44,157 nt of DNA from an uncultured Bacteroidales bacterium (GTDB lineage Bacteria; Bacteroidota; Bacteroidia; Bacteroidales; UBA4417), in NCBI GenBank assembly GCA_903946925.1, contig CAJAXK010000192.1, positions 1 to 44,157 on the forward strand. Direction: 5' to 3'. Positions 36,886 to 44,157 of the stretch are shown one piece after another. Both the position numbers and the translations under genes were made by a program. The notes beneath the pieces are model-generated. The model searched no databases. It was not told where the DNA came from and was given only the letters and a program-made list of their open reading frames with translations. Within the stretch, counting starts at the first letter, position 1. Every line of letters begins with the position of its first letter.

Positions 36886-38376
36886 TTATTTCCCTCTTGG
36901 CGACGAACCGCCTACACGGCCCATTGCACAACGGAAACCTATATAGTGTGTTGATTTGTCTTCGGCCAAATAGCGACGGGCAGCAGGACTGAGATAGAAA
37001 GCTGGATCGCGCCATGAGCCTCCTTTGTAAACGCGGGCATGGTCATCAACGAGCGATGATACACCATAGTCATACATGGTTTTGGTAGTATTAGCACCCT
37101 CTTCGGCTGGAGCCGCCCAGTCAACACCAACCAAAGATTGATGGTCGCCGTCCAGATAATTTATATTGTCAGCCTTGCGGTAATTAAACCTGTTGGATGC
37201 TTCTTCTGTAGTAACATCGCGGTATTTTATCCGGCCTAAGCTATCCTTAGGGACAAGGAATCCCTGAGCATCGGTTTCTTTGGTTTTAAAAGTATTCCCA
37301 CGGAAAGGGGCAAAATCGCTCACATCTTCAAAACTTAACGGACGATAAACATCCAATACCCACTCGGCAACATTGCCGGCCATATTGTACAAACCATAAT
37401 CGTTTGGCCATAAAGAACCTACTTCTTGTGTGATATCGGCTCCATCGTTCAGGTTGCCTGCAACACCCATGTAGTCGCCACGGCCACGTTTAAAATTTGC
37501 TACATAGCTCCCATAAAATTTCTTGTCGTCGGTACGCAATATGGTTCCGTTCCAGGGATACATCCTGCGTTCTACAACCCTTTCGAAATGTGTATTGCCA
37601 ATAAGCCCGTAAGCGGCAAATTCCCATTCAGCTTCCGTTGGCAGCCTGTATTTAGGCAAAAGGATACCATCTTCGAGGCGTACAAGGCGAACTCCTGTGG
37701 TATTTGCTGGGTTAAAGTCTTTTTTTTGTTTGAGCGGAATCCCTGTATATTGCCCGGCAAGATATGCTTCGGTATTAAAATTAGTCTCGTCTTTTTGTGC
37801 TGGATCTAAATCCAAGATGCCTTCCTGAACAAGCAGTATTTCATTAACCCTATCGGTACGCCACAAGCAGTAATCGCTTGCTTGTAACCAACTTACACCA
37901 ACTACAGGATAAGCCTTATAAGCCGGATGGCGAAGGTATGTTTCAACCAGAGGCTCGTTGTATCCAAGTTTATCGCGCCAAACAAGTGTGTCGGGCAAAG
38001 CTTTACGGTAAACCTCCGGATAACTGCCGCCAAAAACACGGCCTAGCCAATATAAATACTCTACATAATCAATGTTTGAGACCTCGGTTTCGTCCATATA
38101 AAAACTGGGGATGGTAACTCTACGCGGGATATTGTTCCATTCGTACATGGGGTCGTCGCTCATGCGACCCATTGTAAAAGTTCCGCCTTCGATAAACACA
38201 AGACCCGGACCGGTTATGGGTTCCCTATATTCCGCTACTTCAAAACCACCATTTTTGGGATCGTTATAATCCCAACCCGTAGTGCGCGATTGATCATTAC
38301 TTTTGCAAGAAACCAGTGTTGCAATTGTTGCTGCAAAAATCACTTTTGCTGCTAATTTGCCGTATTTAGCCATCAT
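36886..38376 (-). CDS. gldJ: Gliding-motility/T9SS lipoprotein GldJ
   Basis: A 496-residue lipoprotein with lipobox ATLVSC (C24). After TTGWDYNDPKNGGFEVAEY comes a formylglycine-generating-enzyme-like (SUMF1) domain over most of the protein: PGLVFIEGGTFTMGRMSDD at about residue 57, FYMDETEVSNIDYVEYL, YPVVGVSWLQASDYC, YRLPTEAEWEFAAYG, NMAGNVAEWVLDVY and the C-terminal RVYKGGSWRDPAFYLSPAAR. GldJ is an outer-membrane-associated structural component needed for gliding and type IX secretion; it is not known to be a catalytic FGE. GldK (PorK) is a relative, but the N-terminal pattern and the neighbouring murF favour GldJ. It starts 25 bases after the PorP/SprF gene. Confidence 0.9.
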   Translation of the reverse strand: MMAKYGKLAAKVIFAATIATLVSCKSNDQSRTTGWDYNDPKNGGFEVAEYREPITGPGLVFIEGGTFTMGRMSDDPMYEWNNIPRRVTIPSFYMDETEVSNIDYVEYLYWLGRVFGGSYPEVYRKALPDTLVWRDKLGYNEPLVETYLRHPAYKAYPVVGVSWLQASDYCLWRTDRVNEILLVQEGILDLDPAQKDETNFNTEAYLAGQYTGIPLKQKKDFNPANTTGVRLVRLEDGILLPKYRLPTEAEWEFAAYGLIGNTHFERVVERRMYPWNGTILRTDDKKFYGSYVANFKRGRGDYMGVAGNLNDGADITQEVGSLWPNDYGLYNMAGNVAEWVLDVYRPLSFEDVSDFAPFRGNTFKTKETDAQGFLVPKDSLGRIKYRDVTTEEASNRFNYRKADNINYLDGDHQSLVGVDWAAPAEEGANTTKTMYDYGVSSLVDDHARVYKGGSWRDPAFYLSPAARRYLAEDKSTHYIGFRCAMGRVGGSSPRGK

Positions 38377-38401
38377 TTTTAATGGTTTGTTTTGGTATTA
38401 A

Positions 38402-39391
38402 CTAAAAACTTGGGCATTTTATTGCCTTGTACCTAAATTCTTTTTTGGGGCATGGAAGAAACCAAGCAAAAGCGATTTCGTGAGCCCCGCCTGCTGGTAT
38501 CCCTATTTTTGACAGGGTATAATCGAAACTATATCCTACTTTAAACTCAGGTTGTTGAAAACCCAACATTAGTATCAAAGCATCTGGATTTTCGAAATTA
38601 TGGCGAAACCACAAGCCGCCAACAAAGGGGTAAACGTTTACGTACATACCTGCATTGAGCTGGTGGAATTTGCCTTGCTGCATGTAAACAATATTTGGCG
38701 AAAACGACAGTTTTTCATTTTCGCTGGTTTGCAAGCCTTCATCCAACCCTATTAATGCCCCGGCATGAATGGTAATCCGCATATCAAGCTTGCTGGAACC
38801 ATCGGCATAAAATGACAAATCAGGCATGGTTACATGATGAACTGCACCACCAAGAAACATACGCTCGTTGTACCCAAACACAATGCCCGTGGAGAAATCC
38901 ATATCCCCAACTTTAAGTTTTTCAGGTTGTTTTTCGCTTCCGGCAATAATCTCCCCGGTTCCGGTTTCGATCATATCTTCAAAAATAAGATCTTCCCAAT
39001 TTAGCTTATACTGCATGTAACCAGCCTGTAACGCAGCATTCATGGTAATTTTTTCACTGAGATTGACGTGATATGAATACACTGCACTTCCCGAAAGGGA
39101 ACCTAACAGACCGGTCATATCGGCAGAAGCCATCACTGCAACACCACCTGAAATAGCGCTTATATATGAATCAGCTCCAGCACTATAGGATACATAATGA
39201 TTGCCAAGAGCCGGATACTGATTGCGGTAATTTAGGGTAATACGTGGGCAAATCCTGTTGCCGGCAAGGGCAGGGTTAAGATAAACCGGATTGGAATAAA
39301 ATTGCGAAAATGCCAAATCCTGACCCGAAACGCTTGAAAACGTGAGGATTATACTTACCAGCAATAATATGTGTATGGCTCGTTTACGCAT
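38402..39391 (-). CDS. PorP/SprF-family type IX secretion membrane protein
   Basis: A 329-residue outer-membrane beta-barrel protein. The signal peptide (ILLLVSIILTFSSVSG) is followed by DLAFSQFYSNPVYLNPALAG, the standard N-terminus of PorP/SprF proteins, and by repeated amphipathic strands. Members anchor or help secrete T9SS cargo, often with type B sorting domains. Several paralogs usually exist per genome, so the specific partner is unknown. It is directly upstream of gldJ on the same strand, so the two are probably co-transcribed; the porKLMN core is not in this window. Confidence 0.9.
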   Translation of the reverse strand: MRKRAIHILLLVSIILTFSSVSGQDLAFSQFYSNPVYLNPALAGNRICPRITLNYRNQYPALGNHYVSYSAGADSYISAISGGVAVMASADMTGLLGSLSGSAVYSYHVNLSEKITMNAALQAGYMQYKLNWEDLIFEDMIETGTGEIIAGSEKQPEKLKVGDMDFSTGIVFGYNERMFLGGAVHHVTMPDLSFYADGSSKLDMRITIHAGALIGLDEGLQTSENEKLSFSPNIVYMQQGKFHQLNAGMYVNVYPFVGGLWFRHNFENPDALILMLGFQQPEFKVGYSFDYTLSKIGIPAGGAHEIAFAWFLPCPKKEFRYKAIKCPSF

Positions 39392-39483
39392 GTGTTTGTG
39401 AGTACAATATTACAAAATAAATTGCTATTATCGGGATTGGCAACCATATTTTCCACGAAGGCAGCTTAATAAAAAATGTTGCC

Positions 39484-41178
39484 TTAGGAACTAAACAAAT
39501 CTTTGACCCTTTCAAATAACCTTTTTGCAATCAAATCGTGATAAGATTTGGTGGCATGGATCCCATTTTTATTAAAATATCCAACACCATCATGTGCATT
39601 AGATACCATACCGTCAACGTAATTTATTTTGTTTTCCTTCAAATGCCTTGCCATAAATTTATTGAGCCTCACCGAAAAAACTGCCTCAATAAATGTGCAT
39701 GAACGTTTAGCCGGGCCCAAAACCACTAGTTTTATTTGATGATTATCGCAATATCCAATCACCTTTTTAACTAATTCGAGATATTTATACAAAGCATAAT
39801 ATTGGTTTCCAATGCAATAGCCAGCCAAATAATTGAGATTGACAAATAATTTATGAAAAACTGAAGGCTTTTCAGGCACGGGAAAAGCGGGTAGTTGGGA
39901 TAAGTGCAAGAGGTCGTATTTCTCAGGGTTAAGAATTTGGAAGAAAGGAAGGTTGAAAGAGCGCCTGAGTTTAAAATTAGCATCCAAATACTTGTAATAC
40001 AGCTTTGTAATCCGCAAAAAAGGTTCCGGACGGATATGAAAAACCAGGCAATCTATAGGATTGTTTTCATGATAGGATGTTATCTTTTTTAGGCAATTTT
40101 CAAATTGCTCGTATCTTATTATATTGATATTGAATCTAATATCTAAATCGACTTCAAGCTTACGCTTTAATGTTTGATGAAAAATGTCTTCAAACAAAAT
40201 ATCGTACTGTACGGGGAAACATCCGCCAACAAAGGTGAAATGAACAACTTTTTCTTTCCATTTGGCCATTTGCTGTTTAGCCGACAAGTACTCCTGTGGC
40301 GAAATCAGGGTTTTTGTTTCAGTATTTATGGTGAAACCTAGCCCCTTGTTACCAGCCTCAAACAGAGTAATCAGCGTTTCTGAAAATTGTTTCTCAATAT
40401 CCAGTTTAAGCCTGCTTTTTAAGGTGATTTCACTATAATTCTTTTGTTCCGAAAACGAACCACATAATAAAGTTTGTTGATGGGTTAAGGTAAATTGACC
40501 GAAATCGCCATTACAAATACGTTGCAAACGCGATAGCATGGATTGAAAAAACACCAAATCTTCAAGATTAAGAAAAGCTGAATTGATAAATTTAATTTTT
40601 CGTGGGGTCAAAATGGAGATAATATAATCGACCCATTTCCAATATTCAAAACTATCCTGATGGAAAAACGGGAACGCCTCGATGCTGTAATTATAATCGC
40701 AATGCCCGAAGCCGACTTTTGTAACCGGGAATTCGGAAAGTAAAATATCTTCTAAATTTATAAGCCCACTGTGTGTTTCAATAATTGGGATTAACTCGTT
40801 GAAAACAATATTTTTAGCTTTTAAATCAATAACGATGCCATCAATATTTGCCCGATTTTCGACCTTTGGGAGTATAATTGAATGGACTTTACAATTGGCA
40901 GGAATTGCTTCCAAATCTAATTGTTGCTGGCCGGATTCCTCCGAGTTGAGTCTTATCCCGAATTTTATTGGAGGTTGCTCCACATCAAGCTTTTCCAATA
41001 TGGAAGTGAGGATTTTTCGGTATTCTATTTTTACAGCATTGCCATTCGGTACATCCAAATAGTTAAAAATACTGTCTTCCAAATCGAAACAAATAACCGC
41101 ACCCGATAAAGATTTTTTCCTGAGGCTATCGAGGCTTGTATCCTTATTGTATTTAATAAATTGATAGATATCCTGCAT
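39484..41178 (-). CDS. CitE-like aldolase/lyase fused to an SGNH-like domain
   Basis: A 564-residue cytoplasmic protein with two parts. Residues 1-230 look like the CitE/HpcH TIM barrel: GAVICFDLEDSIFNY (about 26-40), KFGIRLNSEE (72-81), HSIILPKVENRANID (99-113), PIIETHSGLINLEDIL (131-146) and VGFGHCDYNYSI (155-166). Residues about 310-564 look like an SGNH/GDSL hydrolase fold: HFTFVGGCFPVQYD as block I, DCLVFHIRPEPF, KLVVLGP (about 483-489) and a final NGIHATKSYHDLIAKRL with H541. Block I has GGC in place of GDS, so Ser is missing and C320 may be a nucleophile or the domain may be inactive. I know no named family of this architecture. It lies between RlmI-like and PorP/SprF genes, with no metabolic neighbour. 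Confidence 0.65.
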   Translation of the reverse strand: MQDIYQFIKYNKDTSLDSLRKKSLSGAVICFDLEDSIFNYLDVPNGNAVKIEYRKILTSILEKLDVEQPPIKFGIRLNSEESGQQQLDLEAIPANCKVHSIILPKVENRANIDGIVIDLKAKNIVFNELIPIIETHSGLINLEDILLSEFPVTKVGFGHCDYNYSIEAFPFFHQDSFEYWKWVDYIISILTPRKIKFINSAFLNLEDLVFFQSMLSRLQRICNGDFGQFTLTHQQTLLCGSFSEQKNYSEITLKSRLKLDIEKQFSETLITLFEAGNKGLGFTINTETKTLISPQEYLSAKQQMAKWKEKVVHFTFVGGCFPVQYDILFEDIFHQTLKRKLEVDLDIRFNINIIRYEQFENCLKKITSYHENNPIDCLVFHIRPEPFLRITKLYYKYLDANFKLRRSFNLPFFQILNPEKYDLLHLSQLPAFPVPEKPSVFHKLFVNLNYLAGYCIGNQYYALYKYLELVKKVIGYCDNHQIKLVVLGPAKRSCTFIEAVFSVRLNKFMARHLKENKINYVDGMVSNAHDGVGYFNKNGIHATKSYHDLIAKRLFERVKDLFSS

Positions 41179-41302
41179 TTGTGGATTCCGGAGATTTTAA
41201 CAAGCTATTAGTTTCCTGATTTGCAATTAGTTGTAAAAAACAACTGGTTAAATCTTCAGGAACAATTAGCGGGGATGTGAAAAACAAGCAATATTAACAA
41301 CC

Positions 41303-42493
41303 CTATTCAACAAACAAAACCAATCCTTTCAAGTATTCGCCTTCCTGATGGAAAATATTTACAGGATGGTCGGCTGGCTGCGAGAGATGCTGTATTACCC
41401 TCACCTTACGGCCTGCATCAATAGCTGCTGCGGTAACTGCCGAGGTAAACATTTGCCTGTCAACCACCTGCGAACATGAAAAAGTGAATAAAATTCCCCC
41501 ACTTTTTATTTTTGCCAAAGCCAAAGCGTTTAAGGTACGATAACCTTTGAGTGCCTGATTTCGGGAAGCTACATTTTTAGCATAGGCCGGAGGGTCCAAA
41601 ACAATTAAATCGTACTGGTTAGGCTCCATGGTTTCGATGTATTTGCGGGCATCAGCCGTGAAGCAGGAATAGTTTGGCGAATCAAACCCGTTTATCTTCA
41701 TGTTTTCTTGTGCAATGGCGATAGCTGGGGCCGAACTATCCACAGTATGAACCATATTTGCGCCAGCTTTTGCGGCATAAACCGAAAACCCACCAGTATA
41801 ACCAAACATATTGAGCACATTCCTTCCTTCCGAAAACCGGGCCAGTAACTCACGGTTTTCGCGCTGATCGAGAAAAAAGCCGGTTTTCTGTCCAGTAACG
41901 GCATTTATACTAAAACGGTTGTTGTTTTCAAGAATTTCGCATCCGCCCATATCCCCAACAAGAAAACCATCATCAACTATGCGTCCTGTCATTTTTCGTA
42001 TAGCTTCGGAACTTTTATCGTAAACGCTTATAATTTTTCCTTCGCTGGCTTCCACAACAGCATCGGCAAGCAACTGCCTTATGTCGTGCATTCCGGTAGT
42101 ATGGGCCTGCAATACAGCCATATTGCCGTAAACATCCACTATCAACCCCGGCATAATGTCGCCTTCGTTGTGAACGAGCCGGAAAGCAGTTGTAGCGGGG
42201 TTATCAGTAAAACCCAAGGATTTGCGGATCGCCCAAATTGCTTTTATTTTTCCAAACCAAAACGCCTTATCAATTTTCTGCTGTGTAAAGGCAAACAGTT
42301 TTACTGCAAGGGAACCGGGCATACAATGGCCTGTTGCGAGGTAAGCGCCCTTTGAATTAAAACACTCAACCACATCGCCTTCAGCCGGTTGACCTTCGGT
42401 TTTATCAATGGCCCCCGAAAAAACCCAAGGATGAAAACGCAAAACCGGTGTTTCCTTGCCGGGTTTTAATATTATTTTTGGATAGCTTACCAT
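41303..42493 (-). CDS. rlmI: RlmI-like 23S rRNA cytosine-5 methyltransferase
   Basis: A 396-residue protein with an N-terminal PUA domain (residues about 5-80; HPWVFSGAIDKTEGQPAEGD) and a class I SAM methyltransferase domain (about 180-396): TGQKTGFFLDQRENRELLA, VLNMFGYTGGFSVYAAKAGA as motif I, VHTVDSSAPAI, YDLIVLDPPAYAK as motif IV and FTFSCSQVVD as motif VI with its catalytic Cys. E. coli RlmI makes m5C1962 in 23S rRNA; the exact target here is assumed by homology. It is downstream of the tRNA-Leu terminator and has no close operon partner (124 bases to the next gene). Confidence 0.9.
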   Translation of the reverse strand: MVSYPKIILKPGKETPVLRFHPWVFSGAIDKTEGQPAEGDVVECFNSKGAYLATGHCMPGSLAVKLFAFTQQKIDKAFWFGKIKAIWAIRKSLGFTDNPATTAFRLVHNEGDIMPGLIVDVYGNMAVLQAHTTGMHDIRQLLADAVVEASEGKIISVYDKSSEAIRKMTGRIVDDGFLVGDMGGCEILENNNRFSINAVTGQKTGFFLDQRENRELLARFSEGRNVLNMFGYTGGFSVYAAKAGANMVHTVDSSAPAIAIAQENMKINGFDSPNYSCFTADARKYIETMEPNQYDLIVLDPPAYAKNVASRNQALKGYRTLNALALAKIKSGGILFTFSCSQVVDRQMFTSAVTAAAIDAGRKVRVIQHLSQPADHPVNIFHQEGEYLKGLVLFVE

Positions 42494-42577
42494 GTGAAAT
42501 TGAGATTAATGGGAGAAGTATTGAAAAGGAATAAGGGAAGTCAAGGTGTAGAAGGTAGCGCTGAAACATTCAGAAAC

Positions 42578-42611
42578 AAAAACCACCTACAAGATCTAAT
42601 CTTATAGGTGG
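42578..42611 (-). terminator. Terminator of tRNA-Leu
   Basis: On the minus strand CCACCTATAAGAT pairs with ATCTTGTAGGTGG (42599-42611 with 42583-42595, one G-U pair) around a 3-base loop and runs into five T residues. It begins 16 bases after the tRNA 3' end. Confidence 0.92.
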
Positions 42612-42626
42612 CAGTATTTTTAAATG

Positions 42627-42710
42627 TACCCCGGGCCGGAATCGAACCGGCACATACTCACATATATCGGTTTTTGAGACCGACGCGTCTACCAATTCCG
42701 CCACCGGGGC
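42627..42710 (-). tRNA. tRNA-Leu (anticodon CAA)
   Basis: An 84-base class II tRNA. Acceptor stem GCCCCGG with CCGGGGT (one G-U at the end), D-arm GCG/CGC, anticodon stem TCGGT/ACCGA around loop CTCAAAA (anticodon CAA, reads UUG), a 15-base variable region as expected for leucine, T-arm GCCGG-TTCGATT-CCGGC and discriminator A. CCA is not encoded; the following bases are CAT. It is a single-tRNA unit with its own -7 box and terminator. Confidence 0.97.
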
Positions 42711-42713
42711 AAA

Positions 42714-42748
42714 TTGGAGTGCAAAGGTAATTATTTTTTTCACTCCAA
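42714..42748 (-). promoter_or_regulatory. tRNA-Leu -7 box bracketed by an inverted repeat
   Basis: TACCTTTG (42722-42729, minus strand) fits TAnnTTTG and lies 12 bases before the tRNA. The nearest TTG (42746-42748) gives a 16-base spacer, shorter than usual. TTGGAGTG (42714-42721) and CACTCCAA (42741-42748) are exact inverted repeats on either side, and could also be a weak terminator for the upstream pseudouridine synthase. Confidence 0.45.
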
Positions 42749-42783
42749 CATGGTTCAGTACAGATTTTTTGAAATTGTTCCAG

Positions 42784-44157
42784 CTATTTTATCATTTGTA
42801 GGAAATTCACTTCTTTTTCGCTTAGAAAACGCCAGCGGCCGCGGGGCAAATCCTTTTTAGTAAGCCCTGCAAACACCATTCTGTCGAGTTTAACTACCTC
42901 GTAACCTAAGGATTCGAAAATGCGGCGCACAATCCGGTTGCGTCCTGAATGGAGCTCAACCCCAATTTCTTTTTTACTGCTTCCATTTTCAACGTATGAA
43001 ATCTCATCAACCAAAGCAAGGCCATCTTCAAGTTCAATGCCTTCGCCAATGGTAAGCATATCGGCTTTTGTAAGGGCTTTATCAAGTTCCACATGATAAA
43101 CTTTGCGTACTTTATGGCTCGGGTGCATGAGTTTGGTTGCAAGTTCGCCATCATTGGTAAAAAGCAACAATCCGCTTGTATTGCGGTCGAGGCGTCCAAC
43201 AGGATAAATTCTTTCGCGCCCTGCATCGGCAACAAGCGCCATAACCGTATTCCGGTCATAAGGGTCATCGGTGGTTGTTATGTATCCTTTTGGTTTGTTG
43301 AGCAATACATATACAAGTTTCTCCCTACGGACTTTTTCGTCGCCATATTGAACTTTATCGGTAGGCAGTATTTTTGTTCCCAATTCGGCAACAATTACCC
43401 CATTTACCATCACAGCTCCTGCAACTATCAGCTCATCGGCTTCGCGGCGGGAGCAAATGCCTGAGTTGGAAAGGAATTTATTTAACCTCATGCTGCCATC
43501 AGCACTTGGGGGATTTGGCTTGCTGCCCGGATAATCTTTTTTGGCTGGTTTACGGTCGTAATTGCTTTTTCTATCTGAGCTTCTTTCATACGATCTACGT
43601 TCTGGCCTTTCGCTATCGCCACTTCTTTCATAAGATTTGCGGGCGGGCCTTTCTCCATCTCCACTTTTGTCGAATGAACGACGGGCGGGGCGTTCGCCAT
43701 CTCCACTTCTTTCGTAAGGTTTGCGGGCTGGTCTTTCGCCATCACCGCTTTTATCAAATGAACGACGAGCTGGCCTTTCACCATCTCCACTGTTATCAAA
43801 TGAACGACGGGCGGGGCGTTCCCCATCTCCACTTCTTTCGTAAGTTTTGCGTGCTGGTCTTTCGCCATCACCGCTTCTGTCGAATGAACGACGAACTGGC
43901 CTTTCACCATCTCCACTTTTATCAAATGAACGACGGGCAGGGCGTTCGCCATCTCCACTTCTTTCATAAGGTTTGCGGGCTGGCCTTTCACCATCGCCAC
44001 TTTTATCAAATGAACGACGGGCAGGGCGTTCGCCATCTCCACTTCTTTCATAAGGTTTGCGGGCTGGTCTTTCACCATCGCCACTTTTATCAAATGAACG
44101 ACGGGCAGGGCGTTCGCCATCTCCACTTCTTTCATAAGGTTTGCGGGCTGGTCTTTC
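42784..44157 (-). CDS. RsuA/RluB-family pseudouridine synthase, 5' end beyond window
   Basis: The catalytic part (from MRLNKFLSNSGICSRREADE at 43491) has an S4 RNA-binding domain (residues 1-60 of that part) and the RsuA-type synthase domain: GYITTTDDP, YPVGRLDRNTSGLLLFTND with the catalytic Asp, and ELHSGRNRIVRRIFESLGYE. It isomerises uridine in rRNA. The frame stays open upstream from 43491 to the right edge, adding at least 222 residues, so the ATG at 43491 is internal. This extension is 14 tandem 14-residue repeats (ERPARRSFDKSGDG and ERPARKPYERSGDG alternating) and a short linker with KKDYPG. It is highly charged and disordered, with Arg/Gly content typical of RNA binding. Basic low-complexity N-termini occur on related Bacteroidota enzymes. 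The true start is off the window. Confidence 0.88.
   Translation of the reverse strand, partial: ERPARKPYERSGDGERPARRSFDKSGDGERPARKPYERSGDGERPARRSFDKSGDGERPARKPYERSGDGERPARRSFDKSGDGERPVRRSFDRSGDGERPARKTYERSGDGERPARRSFDNSGDGERPARRSFDKSGDGERPARKPYERSGDGERPARRSFDKSGDGERPARKSYERSGDSERPERRSYERSSDRKSNYDRKPAKKDYPGSKPNPPSADGSMRLNKFLSNSGICSRREADELIVAGAVMVNGVIVAELGTKILPTDKVQYGDEKVRREKLVYVLLNKPKGYITTTDDPYDRNTVMALVADAGRERIYPVGRLDRNTSGLLLFTNDGELATKLMHPSHKVRKVYHVELDKALTKADMLTIGEGIELEDGLALVDEISYVENGSSKKEIGVELHSGRNRIVRRIFESLGYEVVKLDRMVFAGLTKKDLPRGRWRFLSEKEVNFLQMIK
43570..44157 (-). repeat. 42-bp coding tandem repeat (14 residues x at least 14)
   Basis: Fourteen consecutive 42-base units in the pseudouridine synthase frame, mostly alternating between a Phe-Asp form (RRSFDKSGDG) and a Tyr-Glu form (RKPYERSGDG), giving an 84-base higher-order unit. 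Unit identity is highest at the right edge and decays toward the linker at 43570. The array continues past 44157. Confidence 0.95.

Noticed and set aside
43488-44135. A separate 215-residue repetitive ORF (MKEVEMANALPVVH type) on the minus strand
   Set aside because: It is a shifted-frame shadow of the 42-bp repeat. The frame continuous with the pseudouridine synthase is open across the whole interval and gives the plausible charged repeat.

Overview
This window comes from a member of the Bacteroidota, probably an anaerobic or microaerobic relative of the Marinilabiliales/Bacteroidales. The evidence is type IX secretion and gliding genes (GldJ, a PorP/SprF protein, a cargo protein with a C-terminal sorting domain), a TonB receptor with a carboxypeptidase-like N-terminal domain, bacteroidetal ECF sigma/anti-sigma pairs, a geranylgeranylglyceryl-phosphate synthase, and promoters of the TTG-N19/20-TAnnTTTG type with mostly AT-rich, Shine-Dalgarno-poor starts. 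I saw no transposase, phage gene or CRISPR array. Assignments come from reading the sequence; no database search was run.

Layout. 1-929 is gene-free and full of palindromic repeats. 930-3014 (+) is a stress-type unit: a secreted Asp/Asn-rich protein, ECF sigma, zinc-finger anti-sigma and a Spy/CpxP-like periplasmic protein. 3103-8144 (-) runs from a DUF134 regulator through DUF1847 and NifX/NifB-like proteins to DUF4492, cydA, cydB and an unlisted 35-residue membrane ORF; short tandem repeats sit in four of its gaps. 8379-9143 (+) is a DUF2202 ferritin-like protein. 9405-14518 holds pyruvate:ferredoxin oxidoreductase (-) divergent from a dihydroorotate dehydrogenase-like protein (+). 14699-17624 holds a second ECF sigma plus TPR anti-sigma (-), divergent from a secreted cohesin/dockerin/type IX cargo protein (+), with two matching palindromes between them. 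17946-23259 (-) is two paralogous lipoproteins, a TonB receptor and a periplasmic molybdopterin-fold protein. 23444-26343 (-) is GGGP synthase and a DPP-IV-like peptidase. 26482-31332 (-) is a SAM-I riboswitch, metH and metF. 31635-33587 (-) is DUF3109 and murA. 33588-34282 is gene-free and bounded in part by a 16-bp inverted repeat. 34283-39391 (-) is porP/sprF, gldJ, murF and anmK. 39484-42493 (-) is an RlmI-like methyltransferase and a CitE-like/SGNH-like fusion. 42627-42710 (-) is tRNA-Leu(CAA). 42784-44157 (-) is an RsuA/RluB pseudouridine synthase whose long 14-residue-repeat N-terminus runs off the right edge.

How it works together. The genes cover low-oxygen energy metabolism (bd oxidase, PFOR), methionine synthesis under SAM control, cell-wall synthesis and recycling (MurA, MurF, AnmK) next to the gliding/T9SS module, and outer-membrane uptake. 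The less ordinary points are the small membrane proteins flanking cydAB, the CitE-SGNH fusion, a DUF134 promoter with an embedded perfect palindrome, the paired palindromes at the second ECF locus, and several unrelated short tandem repeats lying at or just beyond stop codons.
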